NCBI GenBank assembly: GCA_947494825.1
Contig: CANLWN010000007.1
Coordinates: 62,001-126,000, forward strand
Direction: 5' to 3'
Length of the DNA: 64,000 nucleotides
DNA from: an uncultured Flavobacteriaceae bacterium
GTDB taxonomy: Bacteria; Bacteroidota; Bacteroidia; Flavobacteriales; Flavobacteriaceae
A program made the translations under genes and the position numbers. Of this stretch, positions 8,071-16,812 are shown in pieces. Under the pieces are notes generated by a model. It saw only the letters and a program-made list of their open reading frames with translations, did no database searches and was not told where the DNA came from. How positions within the stretch are numbered: position 1 is the stretch's first letter; the number at the start of each line of letters is the position of its first letter.

Positions 8071-9092
8071 ATTACCGACCCGTTCTCTGGAACAAGCATA
8101 AGAAAGTCTACGATAAATGGATCGCGGTCTCCGTGCTCCTGTACCTGTTGGCCTTTATCGGGATAAGCCTGGGAACCAATGCCGAAATTACGGCAGAAAC
8201 CTTGATCATTAGGGCCTTTGGCACCCTGGCCATCGCCCTTTTGCATGTTGTACTGGCCATAGGGCCCTTGGCCCGATTAAACCCCCGTTTTCTGCCCGTA
8301 TTGTACAACCGCAGGCATTTGGGGGTGAGTATGTTCCTTGCCGCCTTGGTCCACGGAGCCTTTTCCATCATTCAGTTCCACACCTTGGGCAACGTAAATG
8401 CGTTCCAGGCCCTGTTTACTTCCAATATGGACTACAGTTCCCTGACCAACTTTCCCTTTCAGGTACTGGGTTTTTTCGCTTTGATCATCTTGTTTTTGAT
8501 GGCCGCAACGAGCCATGACTTTTGGCTAAAGAACCTCTCCCCCAAAACATGGAAACGCTTGCATATGTCGGTCTATGTTGCCTATGCATTGATCCTTATG
8601 CACGTGTTTTTGGGGGCCTTGCAACAGCAACCTTCCCTATGGTCCATCGGGATATTGAGTTTAGGATTTATGGGTATTGCCTCGCTTCACCTGGCCGCGG
8701 GAATAAAAGAGGGGAAGGTAGATCGAGAAAAAGGCGCCCAAACAAAAGATGGTTGGGTGTATGTTTGCGAAATTGAAGAGATTCCCGAAGATCGGGCAAA
8801 AATCTTTGTATTGGACAAGGAACGTATCGCCATTTTTAAATACGACGATAAAGTTTCTGCCATTTCCAATGTCTGTAAACATCAGGGCGGACCTTTGGGC
8901 GAGGGCAAAGTGGTAGACGGTTGTGTTACCTGTCCCTGGCACGGTTACCAATATTTGCCCCACAATGGGCAGTCGCCTCCACCTTTTACCGAAAAGATAG
9001 CCACCTATAGGGTGCGAAAAAGAGGAGAAGAAATCTATGTGTATCCAGAGGCCCTGGCCGAAGGCACTGCCGTGGAACCCATTATCTTGTAA
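8061..9092 (+). CDS. Ferric-reductase-like heme membrane protein with C-terminal Rieske domain
   Basis: 343 residues. Residues about 15-215 contain six hydrophobic helices of the ferric-reductase-like/MsrQ type. Histidines are placed as heme b ligands: HLGVSMFLAALVH and, in a later helix, LHMSVYVAYALILMH, plus LLHVVLAIGPLARL. Residues about 230-335 form a Rieske domain with C272-x-H274 and C291-x2-H294 in the same CKHQGGPLGEG / CPWHG context as the TPP fusion. The two Rieske domains look close relatives and may have spread within the operon. The expected role is electron transfer between a soluble donor and the membrane. It lacks the FAD/NAD(P)H module of NOX and ferric reductases; the Rieske domain takes that place. 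Confidence 0.9.
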   Translation: MGLDYRPVLWNKHKKVYDKWIAVSVLLYLLAFIGISLGTNAEITAETLIIRAFGTLAIALLHVVLAIGPLARLNPRFLPVLYNRRHLGVSMFLAALVHGAFSIIQFHTLGNVNAFQALFTSNMDYSSLTNFPFQVLGFFALIILFLMAATSHDFWLKNLSPKTWKRLHMSVYVAYALILMHVFLGALQQQPSLWSIGILSLGFMGIASLHLAAGIKEGKVDREKGAQTKDGWVYVCEIEEIPEDRAKIFVLDKERIAIFKYDDKVSAISNVCKHQGGPLGEGKVVDGCVTCPWHGYQYLPHNGQSPPPFTEKIATYRVRKRGEEIYVYPEALAEGTAVEPIIL

Positions 9093-9100
9093 ACCTGTAT

Positions 9101-9898
9101 ATGATGAAAGAAAAGGATGATTTTTATATCGGATATGTAGATCAGGTGTCCCCCGGCACCAAAAAACTGCTAAAGCGTTTTGTAATGTTTGCGCTAGTGG
9201 TTCTTTTGGGTATGGCGGCCATCTTTGGCCTTACGCAGAACAAGCTCAGCAATAGCGCTTTTGATTTTGGCATTGACACAGCCGTCACGGGCACGTATCA
9301 CGAGCAGCCCTATCCCATGTTGCGGGTACAAACGGAGGAGAACACCTTTAAGAACATCGTGCTCCTGGGTTTTGGCAAACTTGGCCCCAACTCCTATCTG
9401 AACAAGATTCGATCAGAAGTGGATCAGCTCTCCGGAAGTACCCTACGTATAGAAGGGGAACTGGTCTATTACAATGGAAAAACCCTGTTACAGCTCACTT
9501 CCGATGAAAAAGTATCCCTAGTGGAGAGGGCCAATGGCAGGGAATTGCCCAAAGCGAACCTAGTGGTATCGGATATGGAACTTAGCGGGGAAATCATAGA
9601 TCCCAAATGTTATTTTGGGGTGATGAAACCCGGCAAGGGAAAAATTCACCGAAGCTGTGCGGTGCTCTGCATTGCAGGGGGTATTCCTCCGGTCTTGGCC
9701 ACTACCGACGAGAACAATATCTCGGAATACTATATGATTACGGATAGCCAAGGAAAGGCTATCAACCAGGACATTCTGCCCTATGTGGGAAAACCCTCCT
9801 TGGTAAAGGGCACCGTAGTAAAACTGGAAGATTGGTACCAATTGCGGATCAATACCGAGGACATCAAGGATTTGGACAGCCCCTCAAAAGTATACTGA
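9101..9898 (+). CDS. Membrane-anchored protein with Cys/His motif
   Basis: 265 residues with one membrane helix near the N-terminus (FVMFALVVLLGMAAIFGLT). Two beta-rich segments follow: about 60-145, and about 160-255, which ends in a strand set like an OB fold (PSLVKGTVVKLEDWYQLRI). The second contains C170, H183, C186 and C190 in the pattern C-x12-H-x2-C-x3-C with GKGKIHRSCAVLC, followed by GGIPP. This is a likely metal or heme-binding site. The gene starts 8 bases after the heme/Rieske gene and overlaps the channel gene by one base, so the protein may be the periplasmic electron acceptor of the membrane reductase. I do not recognise a named family. Confidence 0.65.
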   Translation: MMKEKDDFYIGYVDQVSPGTKKLLKRFVMFALVVLLGMAAIFGLTQNKLSNSAFDFGIDTAVTGTYHEQPYPMLRVQTEENTFKNIVLLGFGKLGPNSYLNKIRSEVDQLSGSTLRIEGELVYYNGKTLLQLTSDEKVSLVERANGRELPKANLVVSDMELSGEIIDPKCYFGVMKPGKGKIHRSCAVLCIAGGIPPVLATTDENNISEYYMITDSQGKAINQDILPYVGKPSLVKGTVVKLEDWYQLRINTEDIKDLDSPSKVY

Positions 9899-10548
9899 TG
9901 GAGAAACTTTGGGAAACGCTAAGTGCCAATAAATACCTGATCGCTTTGATCAGTGTACTTAATTTCCTATTGACGCCTATCCATGTAAGTATTATTGGGG
10001 GTCATGCGGCCCATATTGTAGTGGTAAACTATACGCTGGTCATTTTGGCCAGTTCTTTGATCGCCGCACATGCCAAATCCAGAAGATGGACCTATATCTT
10101 GGGCTTCATAGCACTTTGCAGTATTTGGCTGGAGTTTTCAAATCCAAACACGTCTATGATGGAACCCTTACGGCTTATCTCTTCCTTTCTATTGTTCCTG
10201 TATTTCTGTATTCTGCTTTTAAAGCAATTGCGGATGATCAAGGAGATGAACTTACAATTTATCCTTGGCCCCATACTGGGTTTTGTGTATTTGGGGGTCA
10301 TTGGCGGTATTTTGTTCGAGTTTGCCCATTTTATGGACCCGGCTTCCTTTCATTTGCGGGGCGATTATTCGGGCTATATCTTTTATTATTTCAGTTTTAT
10401 CAGCATAACCACCGTGGGATATGGCGATGTTACGCCACTTACCCAGCCCTCACAGGCGCTTACCCTGGTCATGAACATTGTTGGTCAGTTTTACCTGGCC
10501 ATTGTGATCGCCGTATTCGTCGGAAAATATATTAATGTAAAATCATAG
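9898..10548 (+). CDS. Potassium-channel-like membrane protein
   Basis: 216 residues. It starts at ATG 9898, sharing one base with the previous stop (TGATG). The C-terminal pore module has the K+ selectivity filter TVGYGD (172-177) between an outer helix ([20 protein letters not shown]) and an inner helix ([19 protein letters not shown]). Four further hydrophobic segments precede it, making about six in all, without the arginine repeat of voltage sensors. There is no regulatory RCK domain. It is the first of three ion or membrane genes closing the operon and may balance charge when electrons cross the membrane. Confidence 0.85.
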   Translation: MEKLWETLSANKYLIALISVLNFLLTPIHVSIIGGHAAHIVVVNYTLVILASSLIAAHAKSRRWTYILGFIALCSIWLEFSNPNTSMMEPLRLISSFLLFLYFCILLLKQLRMIKEMNLQFILGPILGFVYLGVIGGILFEFAHFMDPASFHLRGDYSGYIFYYFSFISITTVGYGDVTPLTQPSQALTLVMNIVGQFYLAIVIAVFVGKYINVKS

Positions 10549-10550
10549 AC

Positions 10551-11792
10551 ATGTTACAATCGTTCAGCATCATTTTTTCCATGGCCGCATTCTTTAGTTT
10601 TATCAACTATAAATGGCTAAAGTTACCGGCCACCATCGGGTTGATGTTGATGAGCCTGGCCACGATCATCCTGATCACACTCAGCAAAAGTATCTTCCCG
10701 GACTTCTATATGTTCTTTTGTGATATGGTGACCAACTCCGACTTTAAGACGCTCCTGTTGGACGGCCTTTTGAGTTTCCTGCTCTTTGCAGGGGCCCTGC
10801 ATGTAAATATTGATGAACTGGCCAAGGAAAAATGGTCCGTGCTGCTGTTTGCTACCCTGGGCGTATTGATCTCTACCTTCCTGGTCGGCGGCCTTACCTT
10901 TGGAGCGGCACAACTTTTAGGCGTAGAGCTCCCCTTCCTGCACGCCCTGCTTTTTGGGGCCCTCATCTCCCCTACGGACCCCATAGCCGTTTTGGCCATT
11001 CTCAAAAAGACGAGCATCGCCAAAAACCTACAGATCAAGATCGAAGGGGAGTCCCTTTTTAACGACGGCATCGGCGTGGTGGTCTTTGCCGGCATATTGT
11101 TATTGGCCGATATGGGCGGGCATGCCATGGAAAGTTCCCTGGGCACCGAGATCGGCATCTTGTTCCTGGAAGAGGCCGTAGGCGGTATTGTATACGGGGC
11201 CCTACTCGGTTTTGTAGGTTACGCTTGCATCAAATCGGTAAAGGACAATCCCCAACTGGCCGTCATGATCAGTCTGGCCCTGGTGATGGGCGGGTATGCG
11301 CTGGCCTCCATCATCCATGTCTCCGGACCTTTGGCCATGGTGGTTTCGGGCATGATCATTGGCAATAAGATAAATATCGCAGCCAACAAGGGAGCTACCC
11401 AAAAATTGCTGAACGAAATATGGGAAGTCCTGGACGATGTCTTCAATGGTATCCTGTTTGTCCTCATCGGCCTGGCCATACACCTCTTAAAATTCGACAT
11501 GGGCTTCCTTACGCTGGGTATTATTGTGCTGGTCATTGTACTGCTATCCAGGTTTGTTTCGGTCTTCCTCCCCTATTCGCTCTTAAAACATTCGGAACGT
11601 AGCCCGTTGAAAACGGTGACCATATTGACCTGGGGCGGCCTGCGGGGCGGCATCTCCATTGCCCTGGCCCTGAGCCTTGGCGAGAATTCCTCTTCCGATT
11701 TAATTCTGTATATTACCTATGTGGTGGTGCTGTTCTCCATTATCGTACAGGGCCTCAGTATAGGCCGACTGGTAAAAAAATTGTATCCTTAA
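10551..11792 (+). CDS. CPA1-type Na+(K+)/H+ antiporter
   Basis: 413 residues, about 11-12 membrane helices. The signature segments are [14 protein letters not shown] and [15 protein letters not shown], which carry the conserved DP and ND residues of NhaP/NHE-type exchangers, and [14 protein letters not shown] near the C-terminus. It exchanges a cation for protons across the inner membrane. It begins 2 bases after the channel gene and ends 10 bases before the Pycsar-effector-like gene. There is no long cytoplasmic regulatory tail. The ion specificity (Na+ or K+) cannot be told. Confidence 0.9.
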   Translation: MLQSFSIIFSMAAFFSFINYKWLKLPATIGLMLMSLATIILITLSKSIFPDFYMFFCDMVTNSDFKTLLLDGLLSFLLFAGALHVNIDELAKEKWSVLLFATLGVLISTFLVGGLTFGAAQLLGVELPFLHALLFGALISPTDPIAVLAILKKTSIAKNLQIKIEGESLFNDGIGVVVFAGILLLADMGGHAMESSLGTEIGILFLEEAVGGIVYGALLGFVGYACIKSVKDNPQLAVMISLALVMGGYALASIIHVSGPLAMVVSGMIIGNKINIAANKGATQKLLNEIWEVLDDVFNGILFVLIGLAIHLLKFDMGFLTLGIIVLVIVLLSRFVSVFLPYSLLKHSERSPLKTVTILTWGGLRGGISIALALSLGENSSSDLILYITYVVVLFSIIVQGLSIGRLVKKLYP

Positions 11793-11802
11793 GGTATAGT
11801 CC

Positions 11803-12471
11803 ATGAGCGAATCCGAAGCAGAAAACACAGAAGAGAAGAAGGTCCGGAAACGGGCCAAGATCATGGACCAGCAGCTTATGGAGGAGCTGGGCGTGAATCG
11901 GGAAGAACTAAAGTCGCTCAAGAAAAAACTGGCCAAAGTAGCACCAAGGCCAGAGCGTGGTGTGGAGACCCTCTTCCGTTTGATCTCCAAGAACCAGTAT
12001 ACCCTTAATGCGATGATCGACCGGAAGTCCAACATCCTTATATCGATCAATGCGTTGATCCTCTCGCTTATCCTGGGCACGGTATTGAGCCAGCTGGATA
12101 GGGACCCGCATTTACTTTACCCGGCCATTATGATGTTGCTTACCAATCTGATCTCCATTGCCTATGCGGTCTTTGCCACCCGTCCGGAACTGAAGCACGG
12201 GAAGCGGGAGACGGGCAATCTGATGTTCTACGGCAATTTCCACGATATGCAGGAACAGGAGTACATCAATGAACTAACGGGGCTTATGCACCAGGGGGAC
12301 GAGTTGTACAGGACCATTGCCAAGGACACTTTTTATCTGGGCAAGACCATAGATCGGAAGTTTAAGCTGTTGCGCAAGTCCTTCACCGTTTTTTTGGTCG
12401 GTATCGTCCTTGCGGTTCTAGCCTTTATTGCCTGCCATGTGCTTTTTGGGGGCTATCTTGTATTGCAATAA
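11803..12471 (+). CDS. Pycsar-effector-like (DUF5706) membrane protein
   Basis: 222 residues. After a charged N-terminal coil (1-60) comes the DUF5706/PycTM pattern: VETLFRLISKNQYTLNAMID, RKSNILISINALILSLILG (helix 1), helix 2 (AIMMLLTNLISIAYAVFATRP), the linker NLMFYGNFHDMQEQEYINEL, then a basic KTIDRKFKLLRKSF leading into helix 3. In Pycsar anti-phage systems such proteins are activated by cCMP or cUMP and damage the membrane. No nucleotidyl cyclase is encoded nearby, so this is not an ordinary Pycsar operon. It sits with a K+ channel and an antiporter, which suggests a membrane-stress role. It is the last gene of the run. Confidence 0.7.
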   Translation: MSESEAENTEEKKVRKRAKIMDQQLMEELGVNREELKSLKKKLAKVAPRPERGVETLFRLISKNQYTLNAMIDRKSNILISINALILSLILGTVLSQLDRDPHLLYPAIMMLLTNLISIAYAVFATRPELKHGKRETGNLMFYGNFHDMQEQEYINELTGLMHQGDELYRTIAKDTFYLGKTIDRKFKLLRKSFTVFLVGIVLAVLAFIACHVLFGGYLVLQ

Positions 12472-12531
12472 AAAACGACCTTTTTGACATGAAGGAAAGC
12501 GATTCGCTCAACTTGATCGAACGCATAAAAT

Positions 12532-12633
12532 CCCCGACGCTCGCTTTGCTCGGTCGGGGACGGAAGGGTAGAAAAAACCTCCCCTTTCTCACGCCAGGGG
12601 CGTGATTCATTCCCCTCCTTGAACAAGGAGGGG
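12532..12633. repeat. Three stacked palindromes
   Basis: Three inverted repeats stand in a row just after the operon: CCCCGAC/GTCGGGG (12532-12559, 14-base loop), TCACGCC-AGG-GGCGTGA (12589-12605) and CCCCTCCTTG-AA-CAAGGAGGGG (12612-12633). The last has a 10-bp perfect stem and could end transcription, with a T-run at 12651-12657. The CCCGAC/GTCGGG core of the first also occurs as an insert in the broken tRNA at 19713. They look like small dispersed palindromic elements. With the 22-bp array they fill the gap 12472-13015, where I see no gene. Confidence 0.65.
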
Positions 12634-12660
12634 AGCTTTAATACCGGCTCTTTTTTTAAA

Positions 12661-12858
12661 ATCCGCTAGAGATATGTTTTAAATCTGCCAGAGATGTGTT
12701 TTGAATCTGCTAGAGATATATCTTAAATCTGCTAAAGATTCATGTTGAATCTGCCAGAGATGTGTTCCGCATCTGTCAAAGATGTGTTCTTCATCTGCCA
12801 GAGATGTGTTTTGCATCTGCCAGTGATATGTTCTGTATCCGCTAGAGGTCTACGGGAC
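12661..12858. repeat. 22-bp tandem repeat, nine units
   Basis: Nine consecutive 22-base units run from 12661 to 12858, each beginning ATCTGCCAGAGATGTG or a close variant; the first and last begin ATCCGCTAGAG. Units differ at a few positions and the last is degenerate after its first 11 bases. Twenty-two is not a multiple of three, and the short open frame across it changes phase with every unit, so it is not coding. There are no spacers of unique sequence, so it is not a CRISPR. The 22-base period is close to two DNA turns. Function unknown. Confidence 0.85.
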
Positions 12859-13015
12859 AAAGAACCCTTCGAAAAACGGGGATACCTATTTAAGGGCAAA
12901 GATTCCATATATTTGGAATGCCGCCGTACTTGGATGTGGCGGTAGTGAGGATATAATAGCTATTTAATCAATGATCGTATTCCTAGCTTAGGTACAAACA
13001 AAACCTAAATTAAAG

Positions 13016-13378
13016 ATGATAAAGGGGATAAATACAATGTTCTATAGTTCAAAAGCTAAAGAACTCCGCGAATTTTTAAGAGATAAAATTGGGTTTAAGG
13101 CTACTGATATAGGTGACGGATGGCTGGTTTTTGATATTGTTGAAGGCGGTGACATGGGGGTAGAGTCTTCCGACGAAAGCGGGCAACACGGAAAACCTTC
13201 GGGCACACACCACATTTCATTTTATTGCGACAATATTGATGAAACCGTTAAAGAGCTAAAAAGCAAAGGTGTTGAATTCAAGGGAGAAATTGAGGATCTT
13301 GGATGGGGATTGGTTACTTACTTTAAAGTCCCTGGGGATTTCTTTCTACAATTATATCAACCAAAATATAAAAAGTGA
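13016..13378 (+). CDS. VOC-family (glyoxalase-like) protein
   Basis: 120 residues, a single vicinal-oxygen-chelate domain. The pattern INTMFYSSKAKELREFLRDK, then HHISFYCDNIDETVKELKSK, then a closing YFKVPGDFFLQLYQP is typical. A histidine (HHISF) and a late Gln/Tyr strand could bind metal, but the residues do not identify a substrate. Proteins of this size usually dimerise and act on small metabolites or drugs. It stands alone after the repeat region, and its codon usage looks more AT-rich than the operon before it, which may indicate separate acquisition. Confidence 0.85.
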   Translation: MIKGINTMFYSSKAKELREFLRDKIGFKATDIGDGWLVFDIVEGGDMGVESSDESGQHGKPSGTHHISFYCDNIDETVKELKSKGVEFKGEIEDLGWGLVTYFKVPGDFFLQLYQPKYKK

Positions 13379-13449
13379 AATCAGTACCTTGGCCGTAACT
13401 TAAAGCCTCAATAAACAGAGCGTAATCTTTAACTAAAAATCACGGAGGT

Positions 13450-14709
13450 ATGAAGTTCTATATAATCCTTTTCCTCATCGCGGTGCCGCTACTGCACACG
13501 GGAAATCAGGCTAATACGGAAAACCCCCATCAGACCGGATTAAGCATGCAATTGGTCAACGGACACTGGTTCAATGGCCAGACCTTTGTAAAGCGGACGG
13601 CATGGGTGCGCGAGGGCAGCTTGCATTTTAAAGAGCCCACCACGGCTAACGATACGGTCATAGACCTTACCAACAAATATGTTATTCCGCCCTTTGCAGA
13701 GGCCCATAACCACAATCTGGAGAGCGATTACGGCTTACAGCAACGTATTGATGCCTATTTGAATAATGGCATCTTCTATGTAAAGTTGCTTTCTACCATA
13801 AAAAAGCGGATAGCCCCCCTGATGCACCATTACAACAAACCCGATGGGCTGGACGTTAGTATGGCCCATGCCCCCTTGACGGGCACGGGCGGACATCCCA
13901 TTCCCCTAAGACAGCGCTATCTGGACCGCGGTTACTTTGACGGCATGTTCAACTCGATCGAAGAGGTGGCGTCCCACGGGTACTTTATCATTGATGACCT
14001 CGATGATCTGAACAGCAAATGGGAGCAGGTACGCTCTTTTTCACCGGATTTCATTAAGCTGAACCTGCTGTATTCGGAAGAATACGCAAAGCGCAAGGAC
14101 GATACCACCTATTATGGCCGTAAAGGCCTGAATCCCGAATTGGTGCCGGAAATTGTAAAAAAAGCACATGCAGACCATCTAAGGGTCAGTGCCCATGTGG
14201 CCACGGCCCATGATTTTCACGTAGCGGTCGCCGCCGGTGTGGACGAGATCGCGCACCTGCCCGAGATACGCAATGGAAAGCCCATCGCCAAGGAAGACGC
14301 CGCGCTGGCCAGGGAAAAGGGGGTTACGGTGGTGACCACGGTTTCCCTGATCAAAAAGAATCAAGAGCAACCGAACTATACCAACTTGGTCGAAAATATC
14401 CGCGCCAATCTGAGCCTCTTAAAACAGGAAGGGGTTACACTGGCTATTGGTTCGGATATGTACAATGACAATTCGGTCGGTGAATTCAGGTTCCTATACG
14501 ATCTCAAGGTCTTTAGCAACCTGGAACTGCTGAAAATGTGGTGCGAAAATGCCGCGACAACCACCTTCCCCAATAGAAAAATAGGCTACCTTAAGGAAGG
14601 GCACGAAGCCAGTTTTTTGGTGCTGGAACAAAATCCGCTGGAGAATATCGCCGAGGTGAATACGACCATCGCCTTAAAAGTGAAGCAGGGGGTCCTATCG
14701 GATCCATGA
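13450..14709 (+). CDS. Exported amidohydrolase-family protein
   Basis: 419 residues with a signal peptide (FYIILFLIAVPLLHTG). The metal-dependent amidohydrolase fold is shown by the HNH motif in PPFAEAHNHNLES, a later HVATAHDFHVAVAAGVDEIAHLPE carrying two histidines, and AIGSDMYNDNS with the last-strand aspartate. The C-terminal GYLKEGHEASFLVLEQNPLE is the beta-sandwich closing segment of the family. It is probably periplasmic. The substrate is unknown; imidazolonepropionase- and prolidase-like members share this layout. A clear AGGAGG-like site (cggaggt) lies just before ATG 13450, unusual for this phylum. Confidence 0.85.
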   Translation: MKFYIILFLIAVPLLHTGNQANTENPHQTGLSMQLVNGHWFNGQTFVKRTAWVREGSLHFKEPTTANDTVIDLTNKYVIPPFAEAHNHNLESDYGLQQRIDAYLNNGIFYVKLLSTIKKRIAPLMHHYNKPDGLDVSMAHAPLTGTGGHPIPLRQRYLDRGYFDGMFNSIEEVASHGYFIIDDLDDLNSKWEQVRSFSPDFIKLNLLYSEEYAKRKDDTTYYGRKGLNPELVPEIVKKAHADHLRVSAHVATAHDFHVAVAAGVDEIAHLPEIRNGKPIAKEDAALAREKGVTVVTTVSLIKKNQEQPNYTNLVENIRANLSLLKQEGVTLAIGSDMYNDNSVGEFRFLYDLKVFSNLELLKMWCENAATTTFPNRKIGYLKEGHEASFLVLEQNPLENIAEVNTTIALKVKQGVLSDP

Positions 14710-14780
14710 TATGGAACATACCCATGAAATCCCGGGAATCCACCAAGCAAAGGTTGTTTGAATGGATTAGCTGACCTACC

Positions 14781-16619
14781 TTGTATATTTTCCGAAATAT
14801 GAACAGTTACCAAATACATCCAATACTTCAGCTATTAACGGCCTGCCTTTTTTGTTACCAGGCATCCGCACAGACCACGGTGCGTAAAATTGACAACGAT
14901 TGGACATTAATGGTAGGGGAAAAGCCCTTTGAAATTAAAGGGGCAACTTTTGGGTATGCTAAGGACGTTGAAAATTACGATCATTATTTCCAGGACCTGA
15001 AATCTCTCGGTGTCAATACCACCAGGCTCTGGGCCACGGATAAAAACACAGGAAAACTGCTCGATGTTGCACATACCTACGGCATCAAGGTTATGGTGGG
15101 CATTTGGATGCGCCACGGTAGGCCCGGGATGGAAGATGACGATAGCTTTGACTATCTAGAGGATAAAAAGGGCATGGAGGTTATGTACAACAATGCCCTC
15201 AAGGTGGTGGAAAAATATAAGGATCATCCCGCCGTGCTAAGTTGGGGCATTGGCAATGAGGTCTACCTGAACATGGCGACCGATGCCGAAAAGGAGGCCT
15301 ATTCCAAGCTTTTGGAAAGCATATGCAGTGCCATTAAGCAACAGGATCCCAACCATCCCATTACCTCGGTAGAAGCATGGACTTTTGGGTTGGAGTGGTG
15401 GCAGCAATTTGTGCCCTCCATAGACATTTATGGACTTAACAGTTATGGCCCGGGCGTGGATCTACTGGCCAACGAACTTGAAAAAAGAGGTATTGACAAA
15501 CCCTATATCGTGACCGAATTTGGGGTAACCGGGGAATGGGACATCAAGGAGAAAAAAAACGGTGTGGAAGTGGAGCCCAATGACCAACAAAAGTACGATG
15601 CCATAGCAAAGGGCTATCAGAACTGGATCAAAAACAAACCCGCTTGTTTAGGGGTATACGTTTTCCACTACAGCAATGGCAACGACTTCATTGCTCCTTG
15701 GTTGCTCACCCACTACAAGAAAATGCTACGCCCCCAATATTGGGCCATACGGGAAGCCTACACCGGGCAAAAACCGATCAATGCCGTTCCGGTCATAACA
15801 AGCTTTACGTTGCCAGACTCCGAAGCGGACTCTGGAACCTGGATGCCTGTCTCCCTAGGGGTATCCGATGTTGAAAACGAACGTCTCGATATTAGTTTTT
15901 ACTACAATCAGAGAACCGGAAGCCGTAAGCGAAGAAATCAGATCAATACGCTTCAATTTCGCGGTAACCTCAGGGAGGGTTTTGAAATTCAATTGCCCAA
16001 GGAGCACGGCCCCATTAAAGTATATGTAAACGTAAAGGACTCGTTCAACAATGTAGGCATTGCCTCCACTGCTGTCGTTGTGAGGGATGAGGAAGCCAAA
16101 CAGCGGAAATACCTCGTGGCCAAAACCAGCTTGCCATTCTATGTGTATAAAGATGGTACGGGCAATCCCTATATTCCTTCGGCTTACATGGGGAATATTG
16201 GATCCATTGAAGTGGATACCGAGCACACGGACGATGTACATTCAGGAACCGCCTCCCTCCGGATCGGTTATAAGGCCTTCCAAGATTGGTACGGTGTCGG
16301 TTTTGTAGATCCCCCAAACGATTGGGGTGAAATTTTGGGAGGTTATGATCTATCCGGGGCCAAAACATTCAGTTTTTGGGCCAAAGCCAGTAAAAGGGGG
16401 GTAACCGCCAAAATTGGCTTTGGATTGATCGACAAGGACAAACCCTTCCCGGATACGGCAAAGAAAGAAATCGAAATCAAACTGACCCCCAAATGGAAAA
16501 AGTATACCATTGATCTTAAAAAGCTCGATTTGAGTTGCATACGATCCGGCCTGGTTGTTGTTTCGGCCAGCTATGGATCTCCACATTATATTTATTTGGA
16601 CGATGTGGTTTTTGAGTAA
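14781..16619 (+). CDS. Exported clan GH-A glycoside hydrolase with C-terminal binding domain
   Basis: 612 residues. A signal peptide ending near CYQASAQ is followed by a TIM barrel (about 30-335) with the acid/base glutamate E160 in SWGIGNEVYL and the nucleophile E246 in IVTEFGVTGEW, the strand-4/strand-7 pair of clan GH-A. It resembles the barrel of GH2 or GH5-type enzymes without GH2's N-terminal sandwich domains. A middle Ig-like segment (about 340-440) and a C-terminal jelly-roll (about 455-612, GTASLRIGYKAFQDWYGVGF ... IYLDDVVFE) probably bind carbohydrate. ATG 14799 is an alternative start. No polysaccharide locus or SusCD pair is beside it, so the substrate is unknown. Confidence 0.8.
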   Translation: MYIFRNMNSYQIHPILQLLTACLFCYQASAQTTVRKIDNDWTLMVGEKPFEIKGATFGYAKDVENYDHYFQDLKSLGVNTTRLWATDKNTGKLLDVAHTYGIKVMVGIWMRHGRPGMEDDDSFDYLEDKKGMEVMYNNALKVVEKYKDHPAVLSWGIGNEVYLNMATDAEKEAYSKLLESICSAIKQQDPNHPITSVEAWTFGLEWWQQFVPSIDIYGLNSYGPGVDLLANELEKRGIDKPYIVTEFGVTGEWDIKEKKNGVEVEPNDQQKYDAIAKGYQNWIKNKPACLGVYVFHYSNGNDFIAPWLLTHYKKMLRPQYWAIREAYTGQKPINAVPVITSFTLPDSEADSGTWMPVSLGVSDVENERLDISFYYNQRTGSRKRRNQINTLQFRGNLREGFEIQLPKEHGPIKVYVNVKDSFNNVGIASTAVVVRDEEAKQRKYLVAKTSLPFYVYKDGTGNPYIPSAYMGNIGSIEVDTEHTDDVHSGTASLRIGYKAFQDWYGVGFVDPPNDWGEILGGYDLSGAKTFSFWAKASKRGVTAKIGFGLIDKDKPFPDTAKKEIEIKLTPKWKKYTIDLKKLDLSCIRSGLVVVSASYGSPHYIYLDDVVFE

Positions 16620-16812
16620 TGACCAGTTTGTGGGGAAGTGCGATGATTGACTGGGCCATAATTAAGATCCCGAACAGCGCAGAAGCACTAACATCGATAT
16701 ATAAACGTAACATCGTATCCTACACCGGACCGTGCATACCAAATGCTTTTCTATTGAAGCAATTGTTCGTATTTTGCTAGCAAGGGTGTCCTAAAAACTA
16801 TTTCCCTAGCAC

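Noticed and set aside
11803-12471. A complete Pycsar anti-phage system
   Set aside because: No uridylate or cytidylate cyclase gene is beside the effector-like gene; the neighbours are ion transport genes.
12661-12858. CRISPR array
   Set aside because: Units follow each other without unique spacers and no cas gene is near. The heptamer arrays fail for the same reason.
12742-12945. A 67-residue open frame across the 22-bp repeats
   Set aside because: The unit length is not a multiple of three, so the protein has no regular repeat, and the frame is a by-product of the array.
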